Below the pieces are notes generated by a model that made no database searches, had not been told where the DNA came from, and worked only from the letters and a program-made list of their open reading frames with translations. From contig MU839196.1 of assembly GCA_030685235.1 (NCBI GenBank), positions 1 to 64,000 on the forward strand: a stretch of 64,000 nt of DNA, in the 5' to 3' direction. A program made the position numbers and the translations under genes. The stretch is from Copromyces sp. CBS 386.78. Its lineage: Eukaryota; Ascomycota; Sordariomycetes; Sordariales; Sordariaceae. This document shows, piece after piece, positions 30,919 through 43,139 of this stretch. Position 1 is the first letter of the stretch, and each line of letters starts with the position of its first letter.

Positions 30919-31275
30919 TATCACAGGGTTATTTATAACTAACTAACCGTCCTATATCGCTGCCTTCACCACGGCAATAGTTGCCGGGTTGATGGCATAC
31001 TCTAATTGGTTACAAAGACTTAGCATAGTAAATACGGCTAAACGCATCTAATATCTAACTAGCTGCGGTTATTAGCCTACCCCTATCGCTAAGGTTATAT
31101 AGACTATACTAGCCTATAGGATAATCTATAGGATAATCTATAGGATAATTAGGCTATACGGGCTATATACTTACTATATATAAATAGCTATTAGGGCTCC
31201 CCTAAATAGTTTCATCTTCTTCGTACAATTATAAATATTTTTATAAATATTTAACGTTCGCTTTGCCCTATAATA
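30919..31275 (+). repeat. Gypsy A 5' LTR (357 bp)
   Basis: Aligns end to end with 38370-38726. It contains three tandem copies of an 11-bp unit, CTATAGGATAA-like, near 31110-31150, also present in the other LTR. Confidence 0.92.
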
Positions 31276-32639
31276 ATTAATTATATTTAATTATTACGTT
31301 ACGAACGTATATTTTTTTAAACGTACGTTATTTAATATAATTAGGCGACGTTACTAGTCGTTAGAGAATAGGAAGTTACGAAGACCCGAATTTATAATTC
31401 TAAGTAACGACGATATGATTATAGACGAGGGTATCCTCCTAAATGCCCCGTAGTAAATTTAATTATTAAAATATATTACGGATAACGACGTCGAAATACC
31501 CAACGTACTAAATTATATCGAAAAGCCGGAAAGTTTAGAAGTACTAATAGAAAACTTTAACCCCCCTATTAACGAAGAAGTCTATTTAATAACTTTGAAC
31601 GGCCTCCCTTATATTAATACGGTTATAATTTTTATTATAGCTATTATTTAATATTCGGCGAAGGTTGAATTTATTTACGACGGTACTTTTATTGATTCTT
31701 TCGGCCTAACCGAAGGAGGAATATTTTAAATAGTTATTAACCTTATTGCCCGAATAATTAAAGTATTTAATTATTATTTTACTACTACCGCTAAAGAATT
31801 TTAGAATTTTTAGTTTAAATTCTAATTTAAGAAAGAATAATATACTAATATTTTCGACGAACGTAAATAAATTTTAAAAAACCTTTATTAGGTTTAGGAA
31901 AAACTTTATTAGGCTTATACCGAATTTAATAACGTACGAAGCCTCGCTTAAAAAACGTAGGCCGTTTTCGCTATAAATTAATAGAATTACTATAATACCT
32001 AAACTACTATAGATAGTAATATAAATATAATAGGGTATTAGAAGCCGCTCCTCCCGGACCCTAAACCTTTCGTAACTATTTAAAAGGACTATATTAAATA
32101 TAATAAGGCGTATTTAATATAGAAGGGCTATATCTTTTCCGTTTAGACTTTAAATACTATTAAATTCTCCGACGAGAGGATTAAAATCGTTTATACAAAT
32201 TACTTACTTAGCCCTAAAGTAACTATTTTAATCGATAAGGATATTTAAAAGATCTTTATAAACCCTAATAATCCCGAGGTTTAATAATAGAAGACAAGTA
32301 TTAAATTCCTATCCTTCTTAAATATTCGTTATAATAATACGGATTTATATTTAAATACCGCCCGTAAATTTAACGAATTTAAATAGGGAAACCGTTTCTT
32401 CGCCGACTTCGAGACGGAATATATTAAAACCGCTAATTGCTATAATTTAAACGACGCTATAAAGGTATACTATTTATAGAATAAAATCTCTTAAAAATTC
32501 TATATTTCCTTTATTTATTAACGAACCCTCTCCGCCGAAAATAATTTTAAAGAATAGTTAGTACTCTATTGCGATTTCGCGCGTAATATTGAAGACGACG
32601 ACTATAGGTCCAAATCCGCTACCGGTAAAATTTTTAATT

Positions 32640-32830
32640 CGAATTCTAATAATAATTCGGGAAAGACCGTTAGTAAAAAAGGTAATATTATAAATTTTAA
32701 TATTATTTATATTTTACGTACTGTTTATAATAGCGTTATTAAATATCGGAATAAGAATAACCTATATTATAAATACGGAAAGGAAGGGTATATTATAAGG
32801 AATTACCGGAATAATATTAATTATAGCGAT
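32640..32830 (+). pseudogene. Gypsy A gag C-terminal zinc knuckle, cysteines lost
   Basis: The frame reads N-L-Y-Y-K-Y-G-K-E-G-Y-I-I-R-N-Y-R, which has the exact spacing of a retroviral-type CCHC knuckle (C-x2-C-x4-H-x4-C) but with Tyr in all four positions. TGC/TGT to TAC/TAT and CAC/CAT to TAC/TAT are the transitions RIP produces. The rest of gag (about 31430-32640) is too damaged to describe. Confidence 0.7.
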
Positions 32831-33225
32831 CGCGGCCCTTAAATTAATAATAAAGAAGGCCGAAGAAGTAATAGAAGAGGCCGAAGTAACTAAAAAAGAA
32901 GTAGAAGAGGCTAGGGAGGCGGAGGCTCCGGTCAAAATACCGGGAATACTAATAATATTAATAATACTAATATTAACCCCCCGGTACTTAATTAGCGGGG
33001 ATATAGCAATAATATAAACCTCTATACTATAAACGCCGGAAAAAAAGACGAAGGCGAAGAATATTATAATAATAATATAGGTAATAATTAGGGAAATAAC
33101 TAAACTTTATAAATAATCGCCTATAAAGGCGAGAAAGGTCTATAAGAAGAAGGAAGGAGCCGCTTAAAAATCTAAAAATAATTATTATTAATTTATTAAA
33201 TAATTTCCGTTAAAATTTATTATTC

Positions 33226-33513
33226 TTGTTTTCTTATTTATTTTTCGGATTATATAAAATTTATTATATAATTTTCGTCGATAATAGTTATATAATATTT
33301 ATTTTTATCGACCGTTCTTTCGTAAGGAAAAACGGATTCGCTATATTCAAATTCTTAGAACCTAAAAAATTAATTCTCGTTAATAGTATTATAAAAGGAC
33401 TTATTATTAAAGGATTTATAACGAGCCTTCATATTAATTATTATTTAGAAAATATTATATTCTTAATTTATAATATTTCCCCTACTTACCCTATTATTTT
33501 AGGACTACTTTAA
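33226..33513 (+). pseudogene. Gypsy A aspartic protease fragment
   Basis: An open 95-codon stretch retains the retropepsin outline: L-Y-K-I-Y-Y-I-I-F-V-D-N-S at the expected DSG/DTG active site (D-N-S here) and a closing P-I-I-L-G-L-L flap/dimer motif. The following frame K-Y-E-P-Y-I-type text is cut by stops. Confidence 0.7.
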
Positions 33514-35179
33514 TTTAAGAAATACGAGCCGTATATTTTTTAAATAGAAGGGAAGGTCTAGTTTACTAATTAGTATACTAACCGATACTTCTTATTAAAT
33601 CTCCCTATTTTCCTATAGAACGCCCTTAATATATAGAACCGCTCTCTTAATAATTTACGTTACTAATTTTACGTAGCGATAATAAACGAATAGGATAAAA
33701 GAATATTATTAAATATCCTCAAAATATTAAGGCTTCTATTTAGGATAAATAATTATATTAGCCGGATAAAAGGCGGTTTAATAGATTGTTCGATTCTAAT
33801 CCCTATAAAAGGACCTATATGTAGCGATATTCGGCTGCCGAAGCTATTACCTCGCTAGAATTTATTAAAATATTAGATTCTAAAGGATTAATACCTAGTC
33901 CCTATAGAAGGACCTATACGTAATAATATTTAGCCGCCGAAGCTACCGCTTCGCTAAAGTCCAATATATTAGACTCTAAGGGATTGATTACCGCTTTACC
34001 AAAATTTTAAAAAACTTTAAAATCTAGAATACTACCCCGGGACTATCGATAGGAGTATCGATAAGACTACTGGTAAAGCAGATTACTATTATTAGAATTT
34101 AAGAGAATTTTGGAATTTAAAATACTACTCTAGGACTACCGATAAAAATATCGATAGGACTACTAGTAGGGTAGATTACTATTATTAAAATTTAGAATTA
34201 TTACTAAAGGACGATTCTAATTCCGTACCGCTCTTATACTAATAAGAATTTCATTAGAATATACTAAGGCTATTACGGTTTTAGGACCGTATTCCTTATA
34301 ACGGACCGGAGCGTAGTAATATTTAAATATTAGAATTATTATTAGAAAATAATTCTATTTCCGCTTCGCCCCCTTATTATAAACCTTATAAAAGCCGCCC
34401 TAGGGGTAAAGCTTATAACTTTTATAAATTTTATAAAGCTAATAAGAATCTCTATTTAAAATAGGGGGCGTAATTATACCGCCGCGACTTCTTTTTATAC
34501 TATTTTAAATTCCCTATTAAAAAATTTACTAGAAATATAGCCTTACTAAATTATAATATACTAAGATAGGTAGTAGAACCTTTTATACTTACGCCGCCTT
34601 ATAGAAAAGTAAAAGGCGTAAAGAATTCCCCTAGTACCGTTTACCCAATTACGAAGCGGTTTAGAACGATCGAAGGACGAATTAACGCCTAGGATATATA
34701 TAATATTAATATTACTACCTTTAATTTCCTATACGAAACGTACGATTTATAACCCTACTTTATAAATTATACGGAAATTTGCCGATTAGTTGCCTTCTAT
34801 AAAATTAATATTTATAACGATTTTACTAAAGAAATAGCCTAAGATATTATAAATAGTAAAGGTAAGTAATATAAAGACCGCTTTCTAAAGCGCTTCTACG
34901 AATTTATTAATATATATATAGGGGACGTAGATTAAAAAGAATTAATAGTTATTAAAATTACTTAAACCGCTACTCTTATAAGCAATTTAGAAATAGACGC
35001 GCCTATATATAAGGCTATTATTATAAAGATTACGGAGGAAAACGTACTAATATTCTATAAGAAAGTTAACCGGCCTCCGAAAACCGATGAGGAAATTAAA
35101 TTCAAACTCCTACGCAAATATTAGAAAAGAATTAACGCTTTCTATATTAAAAAAACGAATAAACTTCCGCCTTATCGAA

Positions 35180-37860
35180 TATACAATTATAAAATCGAGT
35201 TTACGCTAGGGGAAAAGCCGCCGAACGCCCGCTACCGACCGGTTTTACCTATAAAAATAATTATCGTTAAAAAATAAATCGACAATTAATTAAAAAATAA
35301 TTTTATTAAACCTTCCCAATCCTAAGTAGCCTTACCCTTACTCCTTATAAATAAGCCTAGCGGGGGTATTCGTATTTATATTAACTACTATAATATTAAT
35401 AATATTATATTCAAAATACAGTACCCGCTTCCACTAATTAAGGAAACTCTTAATACTATTTGCCACGCTAAAATCTTTACTAAATTGGATATTATCGCCG
35501 CTTTCAACCGGATCCGTATTTAAGAAGGCTACAAATAGCTAACCGCTTTTATTATACATTTTAATCTCTACGAATTATTAATCCTTCTTTTCGGCCTTTA
35601 AAACGTACCTAATACGTTTTAGAATTATATTAACAACGTATTATACAATATTTTAAATATTTATGTAATAATATACCTAAATAATATCCTCGTTTATTCC
35701 GAAAATATAGAAGAGTATACCGCTTATATAAACGAAGTCTTTAGAAAAATAATTAACGCTAACTTTTAATTAAATATCGAACAATATAAATTCAATATTA
35801 CCCGTATAAAATATTTAGGCCTTTTTATTATACTAAAGGGTATAGAAATAAACCTTACAAAGGTAAAAACTATTATTAAATAGGAAGCTCTATAATTATA
35901 ACGCTAGCTCTAAAGGTTCCTAAAATTTATAAATTTCTACCGGCGCTTTATCTAATACTTTTCGATTATAATTATTCTACTATACAACCTTATAAAGAAA
36001 TTAACCGAATAGCGTTAAATAAAAAATTATTAGAAAACTTTTACTACGGGTCCTATCCTTAGAATTTATAATTAGTCCCGCCCAACTATAATTGAAACCA
36101 ATATTTCTAATTGGGTTATAAGCAGTATATTATCCTAATACGATAATAAAAACGTTTTACACCTAATCGTATATTTTTTATAGAAATATTCCGCCGTAGA
36201 ATATAATTATAATATTTACAATAAAGAACTACTTATAATTATTAAAGCCTTAGAGGAATAGGGACCGGAATTGTAGGGCGCTTAGAAACTATTTAAATTC
36301 CTAACCGACTATAAGGGCTTATAAACTTTTACGGAGAATAAGAAACTTACACCGTAGTATATATAATAATTTAATTTCCTATTTAAATTCAACTTCACTA
36401 TTAAATATAGGCTAAGTACTCTTTAAGTCCGTTTTAATACTTTAAATAGGAAATTAGAAAATATACCGAAAAATATAAACGACGACCGATTAAAAACTTA
36501 CTATAAAGTATTTTTCCACCTTTCCGTTTTCGTAAATTATATTTACATTTACGAATTTAATTCGGAAAAATTATTTATAAATAAATTAATCGACGCTAAC
36601 TACTACAATTCAATCTTCTATTAAAATTTAATAGTCGCCTTTATAAACAAAAACCGTTGAATATAGCCTAAAGTACTAAAGAAAAATATAAGAAAAATAG
36701 TTTTTATAGAATACTACGCGATTAATAGTAAAATATACCGACGTTTAACGCTTATAGTCGACTTAAAAAATATTATGTTATAATTATATTTTATACGAAA
36801 GTATTACGAACCTATACTAATAGGCTACTAAGGCCGGGATAAAACGTTTACTATTCTTAATCGTTTATTTTATTAGCTAAGTATAGAAAAGGTTATTAAA
36901 TCTTATTATAAAGCCTACTTCTAATACGTAAAGATAAAGCTGTTATAACGTATATTAGTAAGGCTTTTAAAGCCTTTATTAATACCCTTCGCCCTATAGA
37001 AGGATATTATTATTAATTATATTATCCTTATAACGCTTTACGTCTAGGGAAGCCGAAAGTATAAATATATTATTGTAATAGTAGACCGCTTAACGAAAAT
37101 AAGGTACTATATCCTAATCGAAATATTAATTATAGAGGAGTTCGTTAATTAATTTATCGAAAAAATTTACGCCCTTTATAGCCTACCGGATATTATCGTT
37201 TTCAATTGTAGTACTTAATTCGTTTTATAATTTTAGAGGGCTTTATTTAAACGATTAAGAATTACCTTAAAGCTATTATCGGCTTTCTATAAAAAAATTA
37301 ATAGCTAGACCGAGCGTATTAATATTAAATTAGAACGTTTCTTTCGTACTTATATTAATTAGGCTTAAAATAATTAAATCGATTAACTACCCCTAATAGA
37401 GTTCGCGGGTAATAATATACATTTAAATAGTACCGGCGTTTCCCTATTCTTTGTAAATTATAGTTTTTACCTTCGGATAGGAGTCGAACCCGTTTAATTA
37501 TACCTATTAAAGCTTTTTAAAATATAGCGGGCGGAATATTTTAAAACTAATAAAATCGCCGACCGGTTTAATATAATATTAAATAAAATTATTACTATAA
37601 TTAGGAATAATTAAATATAGTACGAAGAAACCGCTAACGAAAGACGGTTTAATATATTGAAGTACTATATCGGCGATAAAATTTTATTTAATATAATTAA
37701 CCTCGTATTGGGCCGCCTATAAGTTAAGTTTACGCTATTGTAGGAAGGGCCTTTTAAAATCGTAAAAATAAATAGTTATTATATTATGCTAAAATTCCCC
37801 GTTAATATAAAGTATAACCGTATTTCCTATATTAGTATAATAAAATTTTAGAACTATTAA
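35180..37860 (+). pseudogene. Gypsy A reverse transcriptase, RNase H and integrase remnants
   Basis: RT: RIYINYYNIN, YPLPLIKETL, FTKLDIIAAFNRIR and a Y-L-N-N-I-L active site (35370-35700) where Y-x-D-D is expected, so both Asp are changed to Asn. Integrase: IIVIVDRLTKIRYY (about 37070), then F-N-C-S-T-Q-F (Asp to Asn) and the Q-T-E-R-I-N block near 37300. Stops occur throughout. A zinc-binding H/C region precedes it but is unreadable. Confidence 0.85.
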
Positions 37861-38369
37861 AGGATCCCCGGGTAGGATAAGACCTAAAATATTTAAGTAA
37901 ATAACGGGCGGATTATAAAATGAATAAATAACGCTAAAAACGTAGTTGAATAGTTTTATAAAACTATCGACAGCTGCCGTTTTAATATAGAAAATAGTAG
38001 ATAGGAGTACCGGGTAATTTAGGGAAGCCCTTACAATCCTATTTAATAACTATAAAAGGACGTAGAATACTATATCGACGACCTTAGAAAGTTTTATAAT
38101 AATAACTTAAATATATTAGTGCTACTACAATAGATCGTAAATAAAAAACGTCGTTATAAAGTTAAGAAGGCTCTAGAAAAGGCCGTTAGGACGGATTAGC
38201 CGCCGGAAAAGATAATACTAGTAGTATAGCAATTACTACGTTACTAAGAGGGTAAGGCAGCGGCTTAAAAAGGAAAGTAAAAATAATATAAAAGGGTAAG
38301 TAATAAGTATTGTAAAGGAGATTAAAAAGGGAAGTATTTTTACCCTAAGGGTATTTTAGGCGAAGGAAG

Positions 38370-38726
38370 TATTATAAGGTTATTTATAACTAATTAACCG
38401 TCCTATATCGCTACCTTTACTACGGTAATAGTTATTAGGTTAATAGTATACTTTAATTAATTATAGAGACCTAATATAATAGATACGGCTAAACGTATCT
38501 AATATCTAATTGGCTGCGGTTGTTAGCCTACTCTTGTTACTAAGGCTATATAGACTATATTAGCCTATAGGATAATTTATAGGATAATTTATGGGATGAT
38601 TAGGTTGTACGGGCTATATGCTCACTATATATAGATGGCTATTAGGGCTCCCCTAGATAGTTTCCTCTTCCTCGTACAATTACGAATGTCTTTATAGATA
38701 CTTAACGTTCGCCTTGCCCCGTGATA
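38370..38726 (+). repeat. Gypsy A 3' LTR (357 bp)
   Basis: Partner of 30919-31275, followed directly by the ATAAG target duplication and the rest of the split MITE repeat. A purine-rich gcgaaggaag just before it is a plausible polypurine tract. Confidence 0.92.
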
Positions 38727-38806
38727 ATAAGGTTCCCTATACGGGCTGTTAGGCACTGCCCGTATAGGAAAGTAGCACTGCCCGCCGAGGGATTCTCTTA
38801 GGACAA

Positions 38807-39269
38807 TGTTTCTGTAATACATTGTGTTTTCTCACGGACTATCATTTGACAGTTAGGCCCTGATCCCTATCCACTTGTAGAGAGTTATAGAGAGGAAAGT
38901 TATAGTTCTGATAGGGGGATTTTCATTTTTTCTCGCCCGCTAAACTAGATAGGGCACGAGGTGGGTACGGCCAAGCATTTATAACGCTACTCACCCTTAT
39001 CGTTAAAGTACCAACTAATATAGCTATTTATACCTTCCTAATAAGGAAAAGATATATAAATTTAATAATTTTCGTAGTATTTAAACCCCGGTATTTTGGG
39101 GGATTCTGCCGTCGTTAGAACTTTCGTGAAAAGTACGTTTTTGTGTTCGAATAGTTGTTCGGGCTGCTAAGGAGGGATAATTCAGCGAAAATGAGGTTCT
39201 ATTATAGGGCGGGGTAGTTCGATTTAATAGATTTAATATTGTGAATTAGAATAACTATAAATACTATAT
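38807..39269. other. Spacer between MITE and Harbinger remnant
   Basis: Mixed to AT-rich sequence. No gene recognised; its right part may be the decayed 5' flank of the Harbinger element. Confidence 0.35.
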
Positions 39270-40630
39270 AATTAGTTCTCTATTTAAAAACGAAGCTATC
39301 GACAATAACGCTATAGATCCGGGTAGAACTAACTATATAGCCTTCGCTTTTACTATTACCTTTATATTCCGGTTTATTATTCGAAAGGACCTAATTCCTA
39401 TTTATAGTAATAGTTCTAGACCGCTAGCGGTACGAAAGGTTATACGTACTTTATTATATAATTCGGACTATTAATTTAAAGACTTCTTTCGTATAGATAA
39501 AAATGTTTTTACTACGTTATATAATTAGTTACGTGGCGATAACCTTAATATAGTTAATATTAAGAATTAGATTATTGAATAAAAAGTTATAGTAATATTA
39601 TACGTAATAGTTCATAGTGCTAATTAATATACTACCGCCTACTTTTTTAAAATTAATTAGTATTCTATATTAAATACTATTAATAATTTTTGGCCCCATT
39701 TAATTAAACTTTATTAGGCCTTTATTCGCCTATTAGAACTTAATTTTTTAAACCTTAAAATCGAGTTCGATCCTAAATTAAATGAGAAACTCTATTCGCA
39801 CGGGGATAAAACTCTATTCGCACGGGAAAAAAAAAGTAAACTTCAATGTCTTTTTTAGAGCACTAAAAAGTTTTATACGAAGGTAAAAAGTATATGATAT
39901 TTTTTCTCATTTTTTTCTCTACTTAACAACATTTTTTTGAAGAACGTATATACCCAATAGCTCAAGAAAACCTTAGAGAAAGAAGACTATTATAAATAAA
40001 TAAATAGGAAACTTAAAAATCTAATAGTTCAAAAAAATGGTATTTAGATAACGCCTAGGCCTATAAAATTGGTACTTACCTTGAAAAATCCGTCAAAAAT
40101 CAACGAGTAGTTTGGTACTATTTTTAGTCTTCTACACCAAAGTTTGATTAAGTTATACTTAGAAAACCAAAGTGGATCCCCGTGCGAATAGAGTTTCTCA
40201 ATTAAATACCTTTAACAGTTGTATAGGCGCCATTAATAGTACTTATATCGCGGCCTATATTAAGAAGGATTACTAATTTTATTAATATAATTGAAAAGGT
40301 ATTATTATTTAGAACGTTTTTACCGCTATTAATTTCAATTATTCTTTTTATTACGTACTAACTAATATAGAAGGCTCGATTAACGATACGTCGTTCGTAG
40401 TCTATATTTTCGGCCGGTTATTTCGTATACTAAATAATCGATATTATATCGTTAATACCGGATTTAATATTCGCTAAGGAATTAAAATTCCTTTTTTAGC
40501 TGTTAAATACTATTTCGAAGATTGGAGAAATGTAGACGTACTATTAGAAACCGCTAAAGAGTTATATAATCTCCGCTACGTTCGTATTTATATTATTATA
40601 AAATAAATTTTCAATTACATTAAGTAAAGA
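39270..40630 (+). pseudogene. PIF/Harbinger transposase (DDE_Tnp_4 type), RIP-damaged and split by a MITE
   Basis: Reading around stops gives K-D-F-F-R-I-D-K-N-V-F-T-T-L-Y-N (39480-39525), a helical region to 39780, then after the inserted MITE F-N-S-C-I-G-A-I-N-S-T-Y-I-A-A-Y (40205-40255), N-I-E-G-S-I-N-D-T-S-F-V (40365-40400) and N-A/T-K-E-L-Y-N-L-R (40550-40590). These match the order of HARBI1-like nucleases: the I-G-A-x-D-G-T-Y motif, with its Asp changed to Asn here, the E-G-S-x-x-D motif and the closing N-x-R-H block. In-frame TAG/TAA stops show it is dead. No terminal repeats were located. Confidence 0.8.
39776..40207. mobile_element. 416-bp MITE with perfect 24-bp TIRs and 8-bp TSD
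   Basis: Element 39784-40199 begins GAGAAACTCTATTCGCACGG and ends with its exact reverse complement (24-bp match). Target duplication AATTAAAT is at 39776-39783 and 40200-40207. A second, partial copy of the end sequence lies in tandem just inside the left end (aaactctattcgcacggg at about 39809). No coding capacity. An 8-bp target duplication fits hAT-type transposition, but the ends are not the usual hAT CAGGG type. Confidence 0.9.
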
Positions 40631-41170
40631 TAATATATTATTTATATTACCCCGCCCAAATATATTTTAACTAAATAAATATTTTTTATATACGTAGTAA
40701 CCGGCTTCTATAATTTTATATTAAAATATACATTTAACAATATACCTTTTACCTTAAAAGAGATTATATTAATAGAAAAGGCGAAGGTAAGAGTAGTTGG
40801 TTTGGTAGGTAAGTAACCTGATAAAATACGTTACGAGGTAGTAGGGTTGATATTTAATAATTAAATTATTTAATAGAATTTGTAATAGTAACGATAGAAT
40901 TGTAATAGGGTTGAGTTAATAAATATAATAGAATAAAATAGATAGGAGAAATAGGGTGCGATAAAATAAAGTAAAAAGATTTAAAATAGGTATATTAGAA
41001 AATTTTCGTATTAAATATAAAACGAATGTGATCTTATTTAAATTATATAATAAATATTATATTAAATTATATATAAAAGTATAGATTACCTTCGTTGAGT
41101 ATAATAATTTAGTCCTACCCTTAAAATAGTATTTCCTTGGGCGGAGCCGGATTATACCCACGGAAGACAG
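40631..41170. other. AT-rich spacer, nothing recognised
   Basis: AT-rich sequence after the Harbinger remnant. No gene or terminal repeat supported. Confidence 0.35.
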
Positions 41171-41967
41171 TGAAACACCATTCTGCCCAAGCTAGGAGAT
41201 TTTTAATTTATTTTTATTTTATTTTATTTTTATTTTTATTTTTCATTTGTTTGCTTTTTATTTTTATTTTTATATTTATTGAATTTGTTACTTTTTCTTT
41301 TTCCTTGTCTCTTTCTTTTTCTTTTTCTTTTTCTTTTTCTTTTTCTTTTTCTTTTTCTTTTTCTTTTTCTTTTTCTTTTTCTTTTTCTTTTTCTTTTTAT
41401 TTTTATTTTTATTTTTATTTTTATTTTTATTTTTATTTTTATTTTTAAAAAACTTGGTCGTTTTCGCTGCCCAAAAGGCGCCAAGGAATTGCCAAGGCCC
41501 TAAAAAAAGGCGCTAAATGTTTTTGAACCAATTGAATAGCTCGCATCCAGAAAAAACTGGGGTATTAGAATTTTGAAACCATTATTAAGATAAAACCAAA
41601 TTAATGGAAACGCAGCCTTTTATCTTAAATCTTTATCGTATTAAGATGCAAATTTATATTTTTAGAAGATATTTAATAAAGGTATTTTCCTTCATTTTCC
41701 TTTTTTTAATATCTTTAATTTTAAAATAATTATAGCGATTTCTAATCGGAAAACGATAGCACTGTTTGTCGTTGCTATTGGAATAGTATTTCGCCTTTCT
41801 ACTATCCCGGATCAATATGTGGTCCGTATTTTTTTGCAATCGCAGCGTCTAAACAGAAACACCGCCGCGCTGCGTCGATGAGCCCACGGACCGCGACCTT
41901 TGGTGCGAATTTCCGTGACACCTTTGGTGCCGTGGGCGCCATCTCCTTGCTTGGGCATGGTGTTTCA
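41171..41967. mobile_element. Candidate inverted-repeat element with internal microsatellite
   Basis: The ends TGAAACACCATTCTGCCCAA (41171) and the reverse complement of 41939-41967 (TGAAACACCATGCCCAAGCA) match over about 28 bp with one 3-bp gap, and continue as aggagat. No target duplication was found, so this may be a chance or very old arrangement. The interior holds the 41290-41450 microsatellite and no gene. Confidence 0.55.
41290..41448. repeat. Hexanucleotide microsatellite (TTTTTC)n then (TTTTTA)n
   Basis: About 15 TTTTTC units followed by about 8 TTTTTA units on the plus strand. The switch from C to A at the last base is abrupt near 41398. ORFs reading FSFSFS, FLFLFL or KRKRKR here are artefacts. 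Confidence 0.95.
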
Positions 41968-42548
41968 ATAATTTTCTTATTTTTAGAATTTTTTAATTTT
42001 TATAATTTTTATAATTTTTTTATTCGCGCGAATTCCCTACCCCTCTATCGACTTCTATTAACCTCTATCGATTTACCTAATTTACTCCTCTACGTATATT
42101 TCTTTTATTTTATCATTGAAATTTATTTATATCCTAGCAATTAATAGTTCTTTTATTAATTTCTTAACATATTTTATTAAATTATCCTTTTTTAAGTGAT
42201 CCTTAAATTTAATTTGTATATTAGCGACTGCGGTAAATAGATCGCCCGCGCTAGGGACCCTCGCAAGCGAAACGGTAGCGGTAATTATAGTATTCCTAAC
42301 GATGTTAATTGCCTACATTTTTTGCTTGCGAAATTAAGGAGTAGGTTGGATATTAGAAGATAGGATTTCGATAAGGGTATTTAAAGATAATATAATAATT
42401 AGGGTCTTATTTAGGTTGGTAATTAAACGACGAAGTTAGGCGGTTATTATCCTTTTTATACGAATTAGGGTAGCTGCGATCGGTTCGTCTCCTTCTCTAT
42501 TACCCTCTTCCCTATCTTCTTCCTTATTATTATTAAAAATATCGAAAT
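41968..42548. other. AT-rich spacer before Gypsy B1
   Basis: Contains aatttttataatt repeats (41990-42020), then sequence with moderate GC and minus-strand coding-like texture but no readable domain. Probably an old, unrecognisable transposon into which Gypsy B1 inserted. Confidence 0.35.
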
Positions 42549-42770
42549 TGTCACAGGATTAGCCAGTGATATGCCCACCCTGCACCGACCCTTAGATGTG
42601 CTATGCCTAGAGTTATGGTACGGTCACGTGCAGGCTTATGTGCGCGCACGGACTGGCCTTCCAGGGCTCTCGCCTATATAGCCAGTCCTCCGTATACATC
42701 CTTCCTTTCTTCTCCTTCGTATAATAACGTATATCCTACCCTACCCCTAATAGTGCTTTACCCTGTAATA
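42549..42770 (+). repeat. Gypsy B1 5' LTR (222 bp)
   Basis: Begins TGTCACAGGATTAG with its TG intact, unlike the B2 LTRs, which begin TATTAC or TATTAT. It ends at ccctgtaata. It contains a TATATAGCCAGTCCTCCGTA segment that may include the TATA box. Confidence 0.88.
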
Positions 42771-43139
42771 GTTTATTGTGCTTTACTATTGCGCTGCGTA
42801 CGTTTAAGGGAGATAGATTTAGATTATATTTAATATAGAAAAGATTATTTAGATTGTATCCGCGATTAATCGTTTTGCGATTAAAGATTCGACTTTTTAC
42901 GAACGGGGCAAATAAAGATTTGGTTGTAAATAGTACGATTCGAATTAGGTAATATAATATAGGTATTAGCCTTATTTCTTTTTCTTTTTTATACTTATTA
43001 ATTAAGATGGTGCGTTTAAGAAAATTATTGTATTTGTATTAATTTAGTAATTAATAATAGATTAGTTATAGGTTATTACTAATAATTTTATTATAATAAC
43101 CGTTATTGGAGTTTTTTAAGTTTTCGATATTGATTTTGC

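Larger units (their letters stand above)
30919..38726 (+). mobile_element. Gypsy A: Ty3/Gypsy LTR retrotransposon, RIP-inactivated (7,808 bp)
   Basis: Complete element with 357-bp LTRs at both ends, a 5-bp target duplication ATAAG (30914-30918 and 38727-38731), and gag, protease, reverse transcriptase, RNase H and integrase in the order of Ty3/Gypsy. All reading frames are interrupted by many TAA/TAG stops. The two LTRs differ almost only by C/T and G/A transitions, as expected of RIP. LTR ends read TATCAC...GTGATA, consistent with TG..CA ends mutated at CpA. The segment after integrase (about 37940-38100) may be a worn chromodomain-like tail. Confidence 0.93.
30306..38806. mobile_element. 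Mutator-like MITE (~670 bp) with 9-bp TSD, split by Gypsy A
   Basis: Flanked by TTAGGACAA at 30306-30314 and 38798-38806. The terminal inverted repeats start GAGACTTCC/GAGAATCCC and run about 125 bp. The left copy is 30315 to about 30440; the right copy is split into 30877-30918 and 38732-38797, because a Gypsy element inserted inside it. Removing that insertion leaves about 670 bp with no coding capacity. A 9-bp duplication with long inverted repeats is the signature of Mutator-like elements; assignment is inferred from this alone. Confidence 0.8.

Noticed and set aside
30306..38806. CRISPR or prophage-like repeats
   Set aside because: Repeats are LTRs, inverted repeats and minisatellites of a eukaryotic genome; no spaced short repeats with unique spacers.
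41137..41503. Phe/Ser, Phe/Leu and Lys/Arg repeat ORFs
   Set aside because: Translations of the hexanucleotide microsatellite in different frames.
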